Below are positions 53,301-63,245 of a stretch of 64,000 nucleotides of DNA, in pieces (the first letter of the stretch is position 1; each line of letters opens with the position of its first letter). Under the pieces are notes generated by a model. That model made no database searches. It had not been told where the DNA came from and saw nothing but the letters and a program-made list of their open reading frames with translations. Made by a program: the position numbers and the translations under genes. Origin of the DNA: a virus. The DNA is taken from positions 1 to 64,000 of the IMG/VR virus record IMGVR_UViG_3300020732_000008; one strand, written 5' to 3'.

Positions 53301-53653
53301 GGTGTAGAAACACGCTGCTTCTGAGCACCATCAGTTAGAGTCTCATCCGGAATGGTAGTCTGAGCGTATTCATCGACATATACCTGGATATTGTCAGTAG
53401 ACAACATTGTTACGCCACTAAACTTAGCTGGGTTTAGAACAATTACGGTAGAAAGAATACCCGTTCCATTATCAACCGAGGTTACTGAGGTATAAGAGGT
53501 GCTAGGATCTGAGAAGTTGTAAAGAGTAACGTTACGTGTTACGTTAGTAATGAGCATGATGCGCTCAGGACGAATCCAACGCTCGTTAATTGTAAGGGTA
53601 TAAGTAGACGGATTAAAAGTATAATCTGTCTCCTGCAATACATTTCTTGACAT
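50327..53653 (-). CDS. Large structural protein, 1108 aa
   Basis: Long beta-rich protein with repeated units such as GATISISGTNSFDGDYVI ... NTLVFTA and GAVVYIENIQTLNSNGYNPYNGTF, suggesting repeats of one sandwich fold. Two segments (residues about 20-120 and 430-600) look like tail appendage parts. No enzymatic motif recognised. Probably a fibre or baseplate-related structural protein. Confidence 0.62.
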   Translation of the reverse strand: MSRNVLQETDYTFNPSTYTLTINERWIRPERIMLITNVTRNVTLYNFSDPSTSYTSVTSVDNGTGILSTVIVLNPAKFSGVTMLSTDNIQVYVDEYAQTTIPDETLTDGAQKQRVSTPQSLIDTDFEYSVQPSKWESIFLTSNYPSYFAKPNGGNSIAATSIYGDGTSPRSIITVTTSVPHGLSVGQVINVQETQNYRVEGTFQVLSAPTIYTFTYRGRGVVSGETIFQNDSVVYGGDVFDGAHIPGGNFAGLGTLPLGQALVAPNTMNPWSASTDNGTPSTITVTFQYPHGIYPGATISISGTNSFDGDYVIKQVPTVNTLVFTAYQQYGSVSVPSTGRIITKSDGYVIHRPYDAGVAITTYNNVPGLQAIRQTRRYFRYQAGKAVQFSTGAKLTPTFNIDAISMGAGSVGLQTVTVTTMEDHGLQAGAVVYIENIQTLNSNGYNPYNGTFTVTAVTNSNVFQYKVTLTQAVSFSDLTPNGQSSYAHAINWWGAETRSGMFDEQNGFYFAYDGQEIYVNRRHSEKVLSGRLNLTQYSPLITGVGTQFRKQIVAGQKIVIKGSSYLVTAISSDTQLYIAPAYKGVSQTGARATITQNIRIPQANWNMDKCDGTGPSGYNLDPKRMQMIYIDYSWYGAGTIRFGVRGPRGNIIYVHRIVNSNVNQLAYQKSGNLPARYEVDNSPITYGKMVAGGSGVIGSQLAPNDTTMYVQADAIWEWANPGYIVVKDDTNLEIMQISSIGALNTTLNAYPITISQRRASVTMTYPDQPFTYSGTLNPVTFAADSSFTGTGGNAQVSVLPITQNCAPIIQHWGSSVVMDGGYQADLLPIFTAGMTKYQQIAAGVTRPLIAIRVAPTVDNAQARNFGIRELINRMALQLQSVGVQTNGSYRIDVILNPSSISYNTLTTAQLAATRSTVAGTSGQSTITISDAALNTGGTTGLQVGMTVSGTGIGSGAYITAISGSVVYLSVANTTTVSGTITFTPQVGYTGLPNDWTRDSVGQSSLAQAIFFDNGYGQGAIQTASAVAQGGDSIFSFFSENGGGASNYNSSVYSLIGAKDIGNSYMSGNGNVSTPGFPNGPDVLVILATNIGASSSQISARLSWTEAQA

Positions 53654-53666
53654 TTAGTAGACCTTC

Positions 53667-54077
53667 CTAGATCAGGTAAATCGGCGGTATAACAGAGGTT
53701 GCGGTTGTTACATAAGTTGTGTTAATGTTCTTAGGGAAGTAAAATCCAATACCCATTCTAGCATCTGCAATGACCTGTGCGTTCAAAGCAGTATCACCAG
53801 GCGTTCCAGCAGGACCAGTTACTCCGGGGGCTCCTGTAGGTCCAGTCGCTCCTGCAGCTCCTGCAGCTCCTGCAGCGCCAGTAGGTCCTGTTGGACCCGT
53901 TACTGAGGCACCCGCAGGTCCTGAAGCATAAGGTAGAGAATTCCAAGTAGTGACTCCGTCACCAATTTTAAATTTAGATGTATCTGTTTCTAGGGCTAAC
54001 TCACCCTGGGCTAATAGAGTATTAGCAGCAGTCCATTGTGCGGCTGTTCCACGACGTAACTGTAGCTGAATAGACAT
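53667..54077 (-). CDS. Collagen-like protein with Mtd-type N-terminus, 136 aa
   Basis: Residues 1-52 read IQLQLRRGTAAQWTAANTLL and GELALETDTSKFKIGDGVTTW, matching the N-terminal module known from Mtd and other tail fibre proteins. A collagen-like GXY block ([16 protein letters not shown]) follows, then a short C-terminal part. It is probably a trimeric attachment fibre component. Confidence 0.75.
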   Translation of the reverse strand: MSIQLQLRRGTAAQWTAANTLLAQGELALETDTSKFKIGDGVTTWNSLPYASGPAGASVTGPTGPTGAAGAAGAAGATGPTGAPGVTGPAGTPGDTALNAQVIADARMGIGFYFPKNINTTYVTTATSVIPPIYLI

Positions 54078-54409
54078 CAGACTCCTCCGAAGTTAATAGC
54101 GGCAACTCCGCCGTAATTTGTTGTGGGCCCACCACCATCTACATTGATAATGCTAGCACCTTGGGCACCCGTTGGTCCTGTTGGACCTGGAATAGTTGAA
54201 GCAGCACCTGTCGGACCTGCGATACCTGTAGCACCTGTAGGTCCTTGAGGACCGGTAGGGCCAGGAACTGTAGACGCAGCACCAGTTGGACCTGTAGGTC
54301 CGGAGGTTGTTGATACAGAGATCCAGGCTACACCTGTCCATTGCCAAGTACGAGTTCCGTATGTATAGCTTTGTCCAGGGGTAGGAGAAGCTGGGAAATT
54401 AATAGCCAT
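54077..54409 (-). CDS. Collagen-like protein, 110 aa
   Basis: N-terminal FPASPTPGQSYTYGTRTWQWTGVAW is a common small fibre attachment module. Residues about 38-92 contain GXY repeats ([17 protein letters not shown]) with conserved tips AASTVPG. The end is Gly/Asn-rich. Start and stop overlap neighbours by one base or less. Confidence 0.7.
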   Translation of the reverse strand: MAINFPASPTPGQSYTYGTRTWQWTGVAWISVSTTSGPTGPTGAASTVPGPTGPQGPTGATGIAGPTGAASTIPGPTGPTGAQGASIINVDGGGPTTNYGGVAAINFGGV

Positions 54410-54411
54410 TG

Positions 54412-56007
54412 TTACCTCACGTAGATTTCTACTCGTGCTGAACGGTTAATACCTGTGTATGTCTGGCAGCAGTTGATCTGATCACCGGCTGAGTAGTTAC
54501 CGAATGAGCTATCCATACCAATACCGCCACCAACGTCATCGGATCCTGGAGCACCACCACTTGCTAGAGTAGCTGGGCTAGTATACGGCCCCTCACTGTT
54601 CTCATTCCAGATAAAGCCCCAACGAATACGGTCGTATGTTGGATAAGAAGAGTTGTAATAGTTTTGACCGTTAAATCCATAAAAGTGAATGTCAGCTTGA
54701 GTAGAGAATATGCCCTGTGTTTGACCAGTTCCTGGAAATGTCAATGCATCTTGAACAAAGTATCCACCGTAGTTATACGGACTGCGACTAACGTAGCTTC
54801 CTATGCTTCCACCATTAGTTGGATCAAAAGAGCTAAACATATTTAATGGAGATATTCTTGTACCGGCATAGAAGTTCTTTTGTTCCCAAGTCCAGTTTCC
54901 GTTATATCCACCTGGTAGAGAACCACCAGGTGTAGTGATATCTGGCCAAACTGCAAGCATGTCTTGAGCCTGGAAGTAGTTAAAGACATCGTACTTGGCG
55001 TCCGCATTAGCACGAGTTAAATCCGTAGGGTTAAGGGTATTAGCTGTAGTCCAATAAGAGGCTGAGTAATTAAAGGTGGTTCCACGAGTGGCCTTCATAG
55101 CCATCATCCATCCACCACCGTCAGCTTGTGGATCCATCAAACAGTAGACCTGTTGAGCTTGACCGTTTAGCCAGATCCAGTAAACACCGTTTGTAGTGTA
55201 ACCGTAATCTCGTTGGAGCTGTTGAGCTGAGAACCCTGGGGTTGCAGAAGTCAATCCATCGCCAGCAATGTTGTATCCCTGATACCTAGTGGCTAATGCG
55301 TTGTAGTTCTGTAACACATCTGATGCACTTAGTGCGTAGTTTCCATAGTAGTGAAAGTTTCCAAAATATCCACGGAAGTAACCCTGGTCATCCGCAGCAC
55401 CACTAGAACCAGCACCCATAGATATTGTATTGTTACTACCACTTGATGAGTATGATACGTTGCTCTGAGTAGCGACCAATACTCCATTTATGTAGAGATT
55501 TTGTGTTTGCAGTGCGTAGTTAAAAGTGAGCACTACGTAATACCAGACACCTGCTGTAAAAACTCCGGAGTAAAGTCGGTTTACATACGTTGTGCCTTGC
55601 CACACTTTACCAAAGAACGTTTGTGCAATAGAGGCTACCGGTGGCATTCTCCAGCCACTGGTATTAGACATCATTAAAATATTTCCGCTTTGTGTTTGAG
55701 GCATTACCCAAACTCCCATAGACCAGGAATTTGTTGCACTACCTGAATAAGGTAGGGGCGTGTTTATAGTGATTGCGCCACTTACGCCGTTGGTAAACCA
55801 AGACCCACCTCCCTTAGTGGTCCACGTTGCGCTGCTCTGTGTAGCCGTTGCATTGTATGCAGAGCCACCAGAAGCTAGGTTAATCCAAGAATTAAAAACC
55901 CCGTTATTTCCTGAAGCAGGGGTGGGCCCATCTAGGTGGCAAAGTAAACCAGTTTTAACTAAATGATTTACACCACCTGGAGTAAGAGCTGCGGCACTAA
56001 AGGACAT
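54412..56007 (-). CDS. Lectin-like protein with LamG-type and fibrinogen-type domains, 531 aa
   Basis: Residues about 20-230 resemble a LamG/concanavalin-like sandwich (SGAITINTPLPYSG ... NLYINGVLVATQ). Residues about 255-531 resemble a fibrinogen-related domain: GVYWIWLNGQAQQVYCLMDPQADGGGW matches the NGVY ... VYC-MD-DGGGW signature. Such domains bind sugars. A collagen-like gene next to it suggests a receptor-binding complex. Length fits a single fibre tip protein. Confidence 0.78.
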   Translation of the reverse strand: MSFSAAALTPGGVNHLVKTGLLCHLDGPTPASGNNGVFNSWINLASGGSAYNATATQSSATWTTKGGGSWFTNGVSGAITINTPLPYSGSATNSWSMGVWVMPQTQSGNILMMSNTSGWRMPPVASIAQTFFGKVWQGTTYVNRLYSGVFTAGVWYYVVLTFNYALQTQNLYINGVLVATQSNVSYSSSGSNNTISMGAGSSGAADDQGYFRGYFGNFHYYGNYALSASDVLQNYNALATRYQGYNIAGDGLTSATPGFSAQQLQRDYGYTTNGVYWIWLNGQAQQVYCLMDPQADGGGWMMAMKATRGTTFNYSASYWTTANTLNPTDLTRANADAKYDVFNYFQAQDMLAVWPDITTPGGSLPGGYNGNWTWEQKNFYAGTRISPLNMFSSFDPTNGGSIGSYVSRSPYNYGGYFVQDALTFPGTGQTQGIFSTQADIHFYGFNGQNYYNSSYPTYDRIRWGFIWNENSEGPYTSPATLASGGAPGSDDVGGGIGMDSSFGNYSAGDQINCCQTYTGINRSARVEIYVR

Positions 56008-59000
56008 TAGAGAATGTCACCCATTACTACCCAAGTATCAACTGCAACTTTGTGAAGAACTGCTGCGCTGTACTGGGTTCTAGTCTTAGGCTGTGTTGGG
56101 CTAGATCCTGCAGACTGAAGAGTCGTTGTAAGAGGGAACTGAGCAGAGAGGGTTACGGTTCCTGTTCCAGCTTGAACAATAGTCAGGGTTGTACCAACTG
56201 GGTAGGGTGTAGACGAGTTAGTTGGTATGTTTACCTGAGTAGCTGTAGAAGTATTCATGTAAACAAACGCCGAGGAATCGGATAAGACTGGCACGTATTG
56301 ATTAGCCGTCTGAGTATTGACGTTAGTCAAGATAGACTTATTAGATAAGGTCTGAGCAGCAGAAGCTGTCACAGCAACTGTAGTGTCTAGTGTGATCTGA
56401 CCAGTTACAGGGTTAGCAATGATTCCGTTGCCAAAGTCTGTATAGCCAGCAATCTTTTCAAACAAGATAGGTGTTGTACCAAAGACGCCTGTAGACGACA
56501 TCTTACACTGCCAGCTTGTTCCACCATAAGTGTTTCCAAGGTTAACCTGAACAATAGATGCTGCCATCTTTGATGGAGTATCAGCGTCATTGTCTCGAAT
56601 GAGTACAGTCTGTACTCCAGTAGCTCCAGGAGTAATACAAAGCCAGATACCATTTTGAACTGGATTTGTTTGATCCTTAAGAAGTACACGATCATTATAT
56701 TGAACCGTGTATCCATCAACAACGAGTGGGCCCGTAGCGGTTAGTACAAACTGATCAGCGGCTGTAAGTGGGTCGTTTCCATAACCAAAACCACCAACTG
56801 TGTAAACTCCAGGATAGTTAACTGCATTAGATGCAGACTGAACGCTCTGGTGTACTTGGTATTGAACCCATTCTGGGGCAAACTGTCCATAGCCACCGTA
56901 GGACATTAGCAGTTGTCCTGCTTGTCCAGCACCAGGAGACTGTACTACCGCATTAAATGGGATTATATCTGTTCCAATAGTTCCTACAGCATCTGTATAG
57001 GTTGTAAAGGATTGTCCACCGTTATAGTTTCCCTGAAGAACTTGAATAATTGCAGCAGCAAGTTTAGGAAGAGTATCAGAATCGTTATCACGAGCCATGA
57101 TTGTTGAGGTACTAGATGTGCCCAACTGAGTTACTACATAGACTCCGTTTTGACTTTGATCGGCCTGATCTTTTACAAGTACACGGCAGTCATAGATAAG
57201 TGGGAATCCATCAATAGTGGGTACGCCATAAGCGGTGAATGTTAGTGTCTGAACACTTAGAGGATAATCATTTGTGGTGTTTCCTGAAAGATTAGAGGTA
57301 ACACTCAAAGGACCCGTAGTTGCAACAAATACAGGCTCTTTAATATTAAGCTGAACGAATTCAGGTCCACCATTAACGATGTTTCCATAAGACATCAAGA
57401 AGTTACCAGCAGTTGTAGAACCTACGGTTGTTTGCTGTACAGAGCCTGAGGAAGATCCAAATAGAATTTCACCCGGTGTTAAGCCGCCAAGAGCAGGTCC
57501 CGCAGCTCCAGTTGGTCCAGTAGCTCCTGGAGCTCCAGAAGCGCCTGTCGCACCGGTTGCACCGGTCGGTCCCCAGTAACCTGAAGGGGCAAGTTCTGCC
57601 CAAGCGTTAGTTCCACCCATTGAGGTGGTCCAGGTGTACTCAACACCTGTGTTGTCATCAATCCAGTGATCACCAACAGCAGGTGCTGTTGGAGCTGTTA
57701 GAGAGAATGTGTATTTACCAGGGCCGCTTGCACCGGTAGCACCGGTTGCACCGGTAGCTCCAACACCTGTTGGACCTGTAGGACCAACTAAACCGGTTGC
57801 ACCAGTTGGACCAGTAGCACCTACACCAGTAGCACCAGTAGCACCAGTGGAACCCGTTGGGCCTACACCACCTGTAGCACCTACAGGTCCTATAGAGCCT
57901 GTAGGGCCTTGTACTCCAGTAGGGCCAGTAGCACCTGTAGGTCCAACTTGTCCCGTTGCACCGGTAGGTCCAAGGCTTCCAGTAACTGTAAAGTTAATAT
58001 TATCGACACCGATAACAATGCTGTTTAATGTTCCAGAACCTTCTTGGTACTGAATAGCATTAAGACCAGCACGTGTGCTACCGATTTGAACGTAAAGGTA
58101 GTCGCCTGCTTCAACCTGCATTGCAACATGGTTGTCGTAGTCCGAAGCACGAGTAAGGATTGTTGGATTACCCTGTGAATCAGAAAGACGTGTTACTACA
58201 TAGATGCCGTTCTGACGAGCATCAGATTGGGTATTAATAAGAACACGATCAAGAACATTTGGGGTAAATCCGTCAACAATAAATGGGTACATGGTTGCTG
58301 CAGCGATTGTTAATGTAGCACCAACACCAAATCCACCATCAGCACCTTGAGTACCGCCTGTATAGGTAGCAACATATGGCTGAGTAGATTCAAGACGTAC
58401 AGAGTTGTGTGCGTTAGCTTGACCAGCAGGTCCCATTGGACCTGTATCACCCTTAGGGCCTGTAGATCCAGTTGTACCAGCTAAACCTTGCGCACCAGTA
58501 TCACCCTTAGGTCCTGTTGGACCGGTAGCACCCGTTGCACCGGCAACGCCTGCTCCTGTAGCACCTGTCGCACCAGTAGGTCCTGGAACTGTTGAAGCAG
58601 CACCGGTGGCACCTGTAGGTCCAATTAATCCAATTGGTCCTTGAGATCCTGTGGGTCCTGTGGCACCAGTAGATCCAGTTGCGCCCACATTTCCTTGAGC
58701 TCCAGTTGCCCCAGTTGGGCCTTGTAATCCTGTTGCTCCTGTAGAACCCGTAGGTCCAACAGCTCCTGTTTCACCCGTCGCTCCTGTGGCACCTGTTGCT
58801 CCTGTCGCCCCTGATAATCCTGTTGCACCAGTTGGTCCTGCAGAACCAGTTGGTCCAACAATGTTTTGAATGTCATGCCAAGCGCCGCTGTTCCAAATCC
58901 AAAGAGCACCAGCAACTACATATGCGTCGCCATTATTTGCTGTTGGATGTGCAGCGATAAGCTGTGAATAAAAATCATACGCACCAAGTACGTTAATACC

Positions 59001-59594
59001 CTGTCCTTGTGCACCAGTAGCACCGGTAGGACCTACGGGACCTGTCTGTCCTTGAATACCTTGCGCACCAGTAGGACCAGTGTTTCCTGTCGCACCTGTA
59101 GAACCAGTAGCTCCAGTTAAACCGGTTGCTCCTGTCGCTCCAGTTGCGCCCGTGGCACCAGTTGCTCCAGAATTACCGACTGATCCTGTTGGACCAACCG
59201 GACCTGTAACACCCTGAATGCCTTGTGCACCGGTAGCACCGGTTGCACCTGTAGCTCCAACAGAACCTGTTGGACCTTGAGCTCCCGTTGCACCATTAGG
59301 TCCTTGTGGACCTTGTGCTCCGGTTGGACCCTGAACACCTTGTTGACCTGTTGGGCCAGTAGATCCTGTCGGACCTGCATAACCTGGCGCACCAGTAGGA
59401 CCGGTAGCACCGGACGCTCCAGTTGCACCGGTAGGACCTGTTACTGACGCTCCGGTAGCACCAGTAGCACCCGCTGCTCCTGTAGGACCTGTTGGGCCTT
59501 GTGGACCCGTGTATCCACGTGGTCCGGTAGAACCGGCGTTGCTGTTATTGCCGTAGCCGCTTAAATCGGGAAAGTCAAAGTTGTCATTGCTCAC
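56007..59594 (-). CDS. Collagen-like fibre protein, 1195 aa
   Basis: Long stretches of Gly-X-Y (GPTG, GATG) alternate with folded modules: [23 protein letters not shown] near residue 210, a [15 protein letters not shown] module, and three copies of a module with [16 protein letters not shown] ... NGIY/NGVY ... DNDADT/DNDSDT. The last type is a known repeat in phage tail fibres. It would form a trimeric, flexible fibre. Begins with an ATGA junction. Confidence 0.85.
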   Translation of the reverse strand: MSNDNFDFPDLSGYGNNSNAGSTGPRGYTGPQGPTGPTGAAGATGATGASVTGPTGATGASGATGPTGAPGYAGPTGSTGPTGQQGVQGPTGAQGPQGPNGATGAQGPTGSVGATGATGATGAQGIQGVTGPVGPTGSVGNSGATGATGATGATGATGLTGATGSTGATGNTGPTGAQGIQGQTGPVGPTGATGAQGQGINVLGAYDFYSQLIAAHPTANNGDAYVVAGALWIWNSGAWHDIQNIVGPTGSAGPTGATGLSGATGATGATGATGETGAVGPTGSTGATGLQGPTGATGAQGNVGATGSTGATGPTGSQGPIGLIGPTGATGAASTVPGPTGATGATGAGVAGATGATGPTGPKGDTGAQGLAGTTGSTGPKGDTGPMGPAGQANAHNSVRLESTQPYVATYTGGTQGADGGFGVGATLTIAAATMYPFIVDGFTPNVLDRVLINTQSDARQNGIYVVTRLSDSQGNPTILTRASDYDNHVAMQVEAGDYLYVQIGSTRAGLNAIQYQEGSGTLNSIVIGVDNINFTVTGSLGPTGATGQVGPTGATGPTGVQGPTGSIGPVGATGGVGPTGSTGATGATGVGATGPTGATGLVGPTGPTGVGATGATGATGASGPGKYTFSLTAPTAPAVGDHWIDDNTGVEYTWTTSMGGTNAWAELAPSGYWGPTGATGATGASGAPGATGPTGAAGPALGGLTPGEILFGSSSGSVQQTTVGSTTAGNFLMSYGNIVNGGPEFVQLNIKEPVFVATTGPLSVTSNLSGNTTNDYPLSVQTLTFTAYGVPTIDGFPLIYDCRVLVKDQADQSQNGVYVVTQLGTSSTSTIMARDNDSDTLPKLAAAIIQVLQGNYNGGQSFTTYTDAVGTIGTDIIPFNAVVQSPGAGQAGQLLMSYGGYGQFAPEWVQYQVHQSVQSASNAVNYPGVYTVGGFGYGNDPLTAADQFVLTATGPLVVDGYTVQYNDRVLLKDQTNPVQNGIWLCITPGATGVQTVLIRDNDADTPSKMAASIVQVNLGNTYGGTSWQCKMSSTGVFGTTPILFEKIAGYTDFGNGIIANPVTGQITLDTTVAVTASAAQTLSNKSILTNVNTQTANQYVPVLSDSSAFVYMNTSTATQVNIPTNSSTPYPVGTTLTIVQAGTGTVTLSAQFPLTTTLQSAGSSPTQPKTRTQYSAAVLHKVAVDTWVVMGDIL
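57720..59540 (-). repeat. Collagen-coding triplet-type repeats
   Basis: DNA made of many short near-repeats encoding GPTG and GATG units, interrupted by folded modules (about 57.97-58.4 and 58.86-59.0 kb). Third-base variation (GGA, GGT, GGC) keeps the repeats imperfect, which limits recombination. Because it is fully inside a protein-coding frame, it is a coding repeat, not a regulatory one. Confidence 0.8.
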
Positions 59595-60685
59595 TGAGGG
59601 TCTCCATAAGGGATAGATACCTGGTACTTAGTAAATACTTTTCCTTCAAAGTAAGTCTTAGTCTTACCTGATGAATCTTTAAACTGTAAATCCCAATACG
59701 AGGTGTGTGGAAGATCTGCAGTGTCTGCACCCGTTAAGTACATTGTGAGGGTGTCTGTAATTCCGCCATTAGCACCTGATGCAGACTTGCTGAATGTTGG
59801 AGTAGCAAGAATAAGAGGTCCAATGGTGTTGTCTGGAAAATCAGTAAACATGCGGATTTGTGCAAATGGCGTAAAGGTTGAGATATCTGCAGCAAATGTC
59901 CAGCTATGCTCATAGTCATCACCAGAGTAAAGAGATAGATCCAGTTCTTGTACGGGACCAGATGGTGTGGCATCTCCGTAATTTGGCATCTCCAAGTATA
60001 CACGCTGTGGCAATGAGCCATCGTCCACTTCTTGAGGAATATAGATCGGGACATAACGGTTTGTGCGTGGTGCAACACGTCGTAGATCAAATACGGTTAC
60101 AGCATGCATACCAATATCCAAAAGCTGGCATAGCTCTTTGTACTGCTCACGACGCTGGTAGATAATCTCCATAAGTTGGCGATAACGCTGTGAGCGAGGG
60201 ATTGTCACACCGTCTGGTGAGGAGATATCGATATCAAAAGATGCATCTGTAGCAAGGGTATAGAGAGCTTGAATAGAAGCCAACAGAGCAATTGGATACT
60301 CATTTACATGGCTAATGTTCTGGATTGTTGGCTTGACCCCATTAACGGTAGTCATAAACTTACTGTGCTGTTCAAAGGCATCCCAGATGTAATGGTTAAC
60401 TTCAACATCTGTAAAGTATTTGTAAGATAGACCGGAGATAACCACAGTCTGAGTGGATGTAGGTATGTAAGGAAGAACTACAAGTCCTGTTACTTCTTCT
60501 ACTGTGCAATCGTTAGATACCTCAGTACCATTGATGGTTACTGAAAGGCTTTGAGCATTAACTGGGGCTACCGTCAGTTGAAAACGGCTATCGTGCCCAT
60601 TACCAGCAAAGGATTCTGTAAATGAACGGGCAATATCACCAAGCTCTGCTCTAACTCGGTTAGAGAGACTAACTATATTTGCCAC
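59591..60685 (-). CDS. Neck/baseplate-connector-like protein, 364 aa
   Basis: An N-terminal helical part ([16 protein letters not shown]) and a helical middle ([17 protein letters not shown]), then a C-terminal beta-sandwich ([17 protein letters not shown] ... [24 protein letters not shown]). The C-terminal fold resembles small sandwich modules in appendage-binding proteins. It is the first gene after the 60.75 kb terminator. A connector or fibre-attachment role is inferred. Confidence 0.58.
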   Translation of the reverse strand: MANIVSLSNRVRAELGDIARSFTESFAGNGHDSRFQLTVAPVNAQSLSVTINGTEVSNDCTVEEVTGLVVLPYIPTSTQTVVISGLSYKYFTDVEVNHYIWDAFEQHSKFMTTVNGVKPTIQNISHVNEYPIALLASIQALYTLATDASFDIDISSPDGVTIPRSQRYRQLMEIIYQRREQYKELCQLLDIGMHAVTVFDLRRVAPRTNRYVPIYIPQEVDDGSLPQRVYLEMPNYGDATPSGPVQELDLSLYSGDDYEHSWTFAADISTFTPFAQIRMFTDFPDNTIGPLILATPTFSKSASGANGGITDTLTMYLTGADTADLPHTSYWDLQFKDSSGKTKTYFEGKVFTKYQVSIPYGDPQ

Positions 60686-60742
60686 TAATCCTCCAAAGTT
60701 TGATGTTCATATAATCCCAGTATTACATAGGATACGTCTGCA

Positions 60743-60786
60743 TAAAAAAGACCCCACTCCTACAGGAGGGCGTAGTAGGAGTGAGG
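60743..60786 (-). terminator. Strong intrinsic terminator after the head module
   Basis: On the minus strand a 12-bp stem (CCTCACTCCTAC with GTAGGAGTGGGG, one G-T pair) with an 11-base loop is followed by TCTTTTTTATG. It lies after the small head gene at 60802-61167. This separates head genes from the large accessory virion region in transcription. Confidence 0.88.
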
Positions 60787-60801
60787 AACCTGTGTTGCAG
60801 C

Positions 60802-61167
60802 TTAGAGTCGGCTGTCTAGGTAGCCTTTTTCTCGTAGATGCGTTGCTACATTGCTAGGGACTTTATACTTTCCACCAGCTTTGAATGAGTAGTGATTGCC
60901 TACTCCCACTGTTACGAAATCAAGATCTTCGATGACACGAATAACTTCGCTCTCATCGGCAGATGTAACTCCGAGATCTTCAACTTCGTCAATTACTGTT
61001 GCAATTGGTCCCTTAGTGAGATCAAGGGTTTCTGTCGCTAGTTTATGCTGCGCTTCCGCAGTTGCCATAGACATCTGTTCTGCACGCTTCTGAAGTTCTT
61101 CAGCGTTTGACTTTAATAGTTCTTCACGTTGACGTCCTGTGACGTCTGTAACTTTAGCTTTTGCCAC
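60802..61167 (-). CDS. Small head protein, 121 aa
   Basis: The N-terminal half is a charged coiled region (EELQKRAEQMSMATAEAQHK) and the C-terminal half shows YSFKAGGKYKVPSNVATHLREKGYL, a pattern seen in small proteins downstream of the capsid gene in other phages. Likely a head-completion or accessory capsid component. Directly after the major capsid gene. Confidence 0.6.
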   Translation of the reverse strand: MAKAKVTDVTGRQREELLKSNAEELQKRAEQMSMATAEAQHKLATETLDLTKGPIATVIDEVEDLGVTSADESEVIRVIEDLDFVTVGVGNHYSFKAGGKYKVPSNVATHLREKGYLDSRL

Positions 61168-61231
61168 GATTATTATTCTCCTTGGGTTGTTAGGGTGGGG
61201 GAGGGCTTCAAGGTCCTCCCCCGATTACTAT

Positions 61232-62308
61232 TTAGTTGGTTTCTGCAATGATTACAGACTGGTCAGTGATAAGACCAAGACCGTAGATTGCGTACCAAGC
61301 AAGTGCGTGCTCACGACCGAAGTCCAAGATACCACCATCACGAAGCTCAACAGGAAGTGAGATAGCGTGACCAAATGCGTTATCACCAATGAAGATTGCT
61401 GAATAACGATCTGCAGCACCGTTACCGGTTGTGGTTGTAGGAGATGTGTATCCTCCACCAGTTGGGTAAACGATTGATCCTGAAGCTACCGCTGTGTCGG
61501 TTGTGTAACCTGCACCTGCGCCGCCTGGGACCTTCTTGATCTGGGTTGTCTCAATGAAGACTGTGTCGTACAAACGACCGATCTCACCGAGCATGAAGTT
61601 TCCTGGAGCAGCGTACTTTGTGACTTCAATAAATTCTGGATTGTCACGGAGCTTACGGCTCTGGTGTGGGTGAACGAAAGCAACATAGGTCTCACCGAGG
61701 CGAGGAATGTTCTTTGTTGAGAGGGTCTCTACTGCGTCCTTAACGGTTGCAGTTGTAAGAGAGAAGTTACCGGTCATAGATGCACGGGATGATCCCTGTG
61801 TACCGTAGTCGTACCAGTTGTTAACTGTACCGGCAGATGAACGGTCGTAACCGTAGATGACAGAAGATGCTGCCATGAGTGTGTCGCGTGCCTGGCCATC
61901 AAGATAGAGAGCCATGTTACGACCAAGAAGACGTGAAGCAGAAGCCATAACGTCATCGAATGAGGCGTTGAGAAGAAGCTCTGATACTGCGATTGCGTAT
62001 CCGTGCTCTGCAACGGTGATTGAGAACTGCTGTGCAGTCAAAGCGTTAGTTGACATACGGACACCTTCAACAAGAGCTGAAGCGAAACCGAGGTTGTTGT
62101 AACGCATGAAGTTAATCTGGAGACCAGGTGCAACGTTCAATTCTGTCTTCTTAACAGCGAACTGTTCGAAGCGAAGGATTGGCATTGACTGGAAAAGGAT
62201 TTCCTTTGACCAGATTGTCTGAATTGCTTGTGTAAGCTGGCTATTAGCGCCAGAATACGCTGTTGGGGCAGCGGCTAGATTGCCGGTACCTGTTACGGCT
62301 GATGCCAT
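61232..62308 (-). CDS. Major capsid protein, N4-gp56 family
   Basis: 358 residues. INFMRYNNLGFASALVEGV, then TAQQFSITVAEHGYAIAVSELL, YVAFVHPHQSRKLRDNPEF and GEIGRLYDTVFIETTQ match the N4-gp56 family of HK97-fold capsid proteins. It is preceded by the scaffold gene and followed by a small head gene, in the standard order. The family is found in several tail types, including myoviruses. Confidence 0.92.
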   Translation of the reverse strand: MASAVTGTGNLAAAPTAYSGANSQLTQAIQTIWSKEILFQSMPILRFEQFAVKKTELNVAPGLQINFMRYNNLGFASALVEGVRMSTNALTAQQFSITVAEHGYAIAVSELLLNASFDDVMASASRLLGRNMALYLDGQARDTLMAASSVIYGYDRSSAGTVNNWYDYGTQGSSRASMTGNFSLTTATVKDAVETLSTKNIPRLGETYVAFVHPHQSRKLRDNPEFIEVTKYAAPGNFMLGEIGRLYDTVFIETTQIKKVPGGAGAGYTTDTAVASGSIVYPTGGGYTSPTTTTGNGAADRYSAIFIGDNAFGHAISLPVELRDGGILDFGREHALAWYAIYGLGLITDQSVIIAETN

Positions 62309-62358
62309 GTCGGTATTACTCCTTAGTTAGTTAATTAATTAACGGTGGATCAAACTAC

Positions 62359-63135
62359 TTATCCGAATATTCCCTTGTTACCGTTATTGACGTTAGGTAG
62401 TAGTCGTGAACGATACTTTGCGTACTCGGTAACCGACATTGCAGCGATATTTTCTGCAGTGAACTGTTGTTGATCCGAATTGGTGTCGAGGGGTCCGGAG
62501 GCAGGAGCTGTAAGGCTCGTGCCCTTCATTTCTCTACGGGCAGACTGTAAGGACTGCTGCGTATTTGCAAGGATACTGGATGTACGTTCCTTAAGTCCTG
62601 CAATGCTTGATTCAATCTCATCAGGAGTATTTCCTGCGATCAAGTCAACCAATTCAGGAAGAATGTTTTCTCTCTCTTGGGAGACGCGAGCTGAACGATA
62701 CTCTTGGAGTTCAGCATATTGACGTTCCTTATTTAAAAGGGTCAAGGACTGCTCACGAGCGGTTCGTTCTTGCTCTAGCTTGTCTGCCCATTCTTTTTCT
62801 TTTGATTCAAGAAGTTGACGAAGATCCATCTCCGACTCAGCCTTCTTACGGGCTTCATCTTCTGCAGCTTGGCGAGCACGCTCGACTTCTGCTAGACGCT
62901 CTTCACGTTCCTTCTTTAGGGTCGCTACTTCATCCTTTAGCGATCCAATAGTTTCGTAAACTTTATTCTTCTCAGTCTCACGTGCTTTACGGACGTCTTC
63001 CTCAGTAAATGTACGAGTTGATTGAGTTGGAGTTGTTGAAACTGGCGTTGTCAATGTTTCTGTATGTGTAGGGACATCTGCTAGAAATGCCTCCTGCGCT
63101 ACAGGGGTATCGACTACGTTAGTTGATTCAGTCAT
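62359..63135 (-). CDS. Capsid scaffolding protein
   Basis: 258 residues with a long charged coiled-coil region (FTEEDVRKARETEKNKVYETI and then VATLKKEREERLAEVERARQ), an unstructured Thr/Pro-rich N-terminus and a C-terminal segment with AAMSVTEYAKYRSRLLP, which is typical of phage scaffolds. Location between portal and major capsid genes is as expected. No protease motif is recognised. Confidence 0.88.
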   Translation of the reverse strand: MTESTNVVDTPVAQEAFLADVPTHTETLTTPVSTTPTQSTRTFTEEDVRKARETEKNKVYETIGSLKDEVATLKKEREERLAEVERARQAAEDEARKKAESEMDLRQLLESKEKEWADKLEQERTAREQSLTLLNKERQYAELQEYRSARVSQERENILPELVDLIAGNTPDEIESSIAGLKERTSSILANTQQSLQSARREMKGTSLTAPASGPLDTNSDQQQFTAENIAAMSVTEYAKYRSRLLPNVNNGNKGIFG

Positions 63136-63245
63136 GCTTATTCCTTAGGTTTGAGAGGTCGTTGTCCGAATTAATGCCACGATGACCTGCGGATTAGTTG
63201 AGTAAGTACAGGATTCCAAAAGTAACTACATTTGTCAGCCTATAC

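Noticed and set aside
53667-54077. Diversity-generating retroelement target suggested by the Mtd-type N-terminus
   Set aside because: Only the N-terminal module is Mtd-like; no reverse transcriptase gene, template repeat or C-type lectin variable repeat was seen in the window.
57709-58053. Plus-strand frame rich in Pro and Val
   Set aside because: It is the antisense reading of the collagen-like repeats (Gly codons read as Pro/Ala), a usual artefact.
57720-59540. CRISPR-like array of short repeats
   Set aside because: The repeats are imperfect Gly-X-Y codon units inside one long coding frame, with no equal-length spacers.
63136-63245. Promoter in the 110-base gap between portal and scaffold genes
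   Set aside because: Some -35-like hexamers are present but no pair with correct spacing was found.
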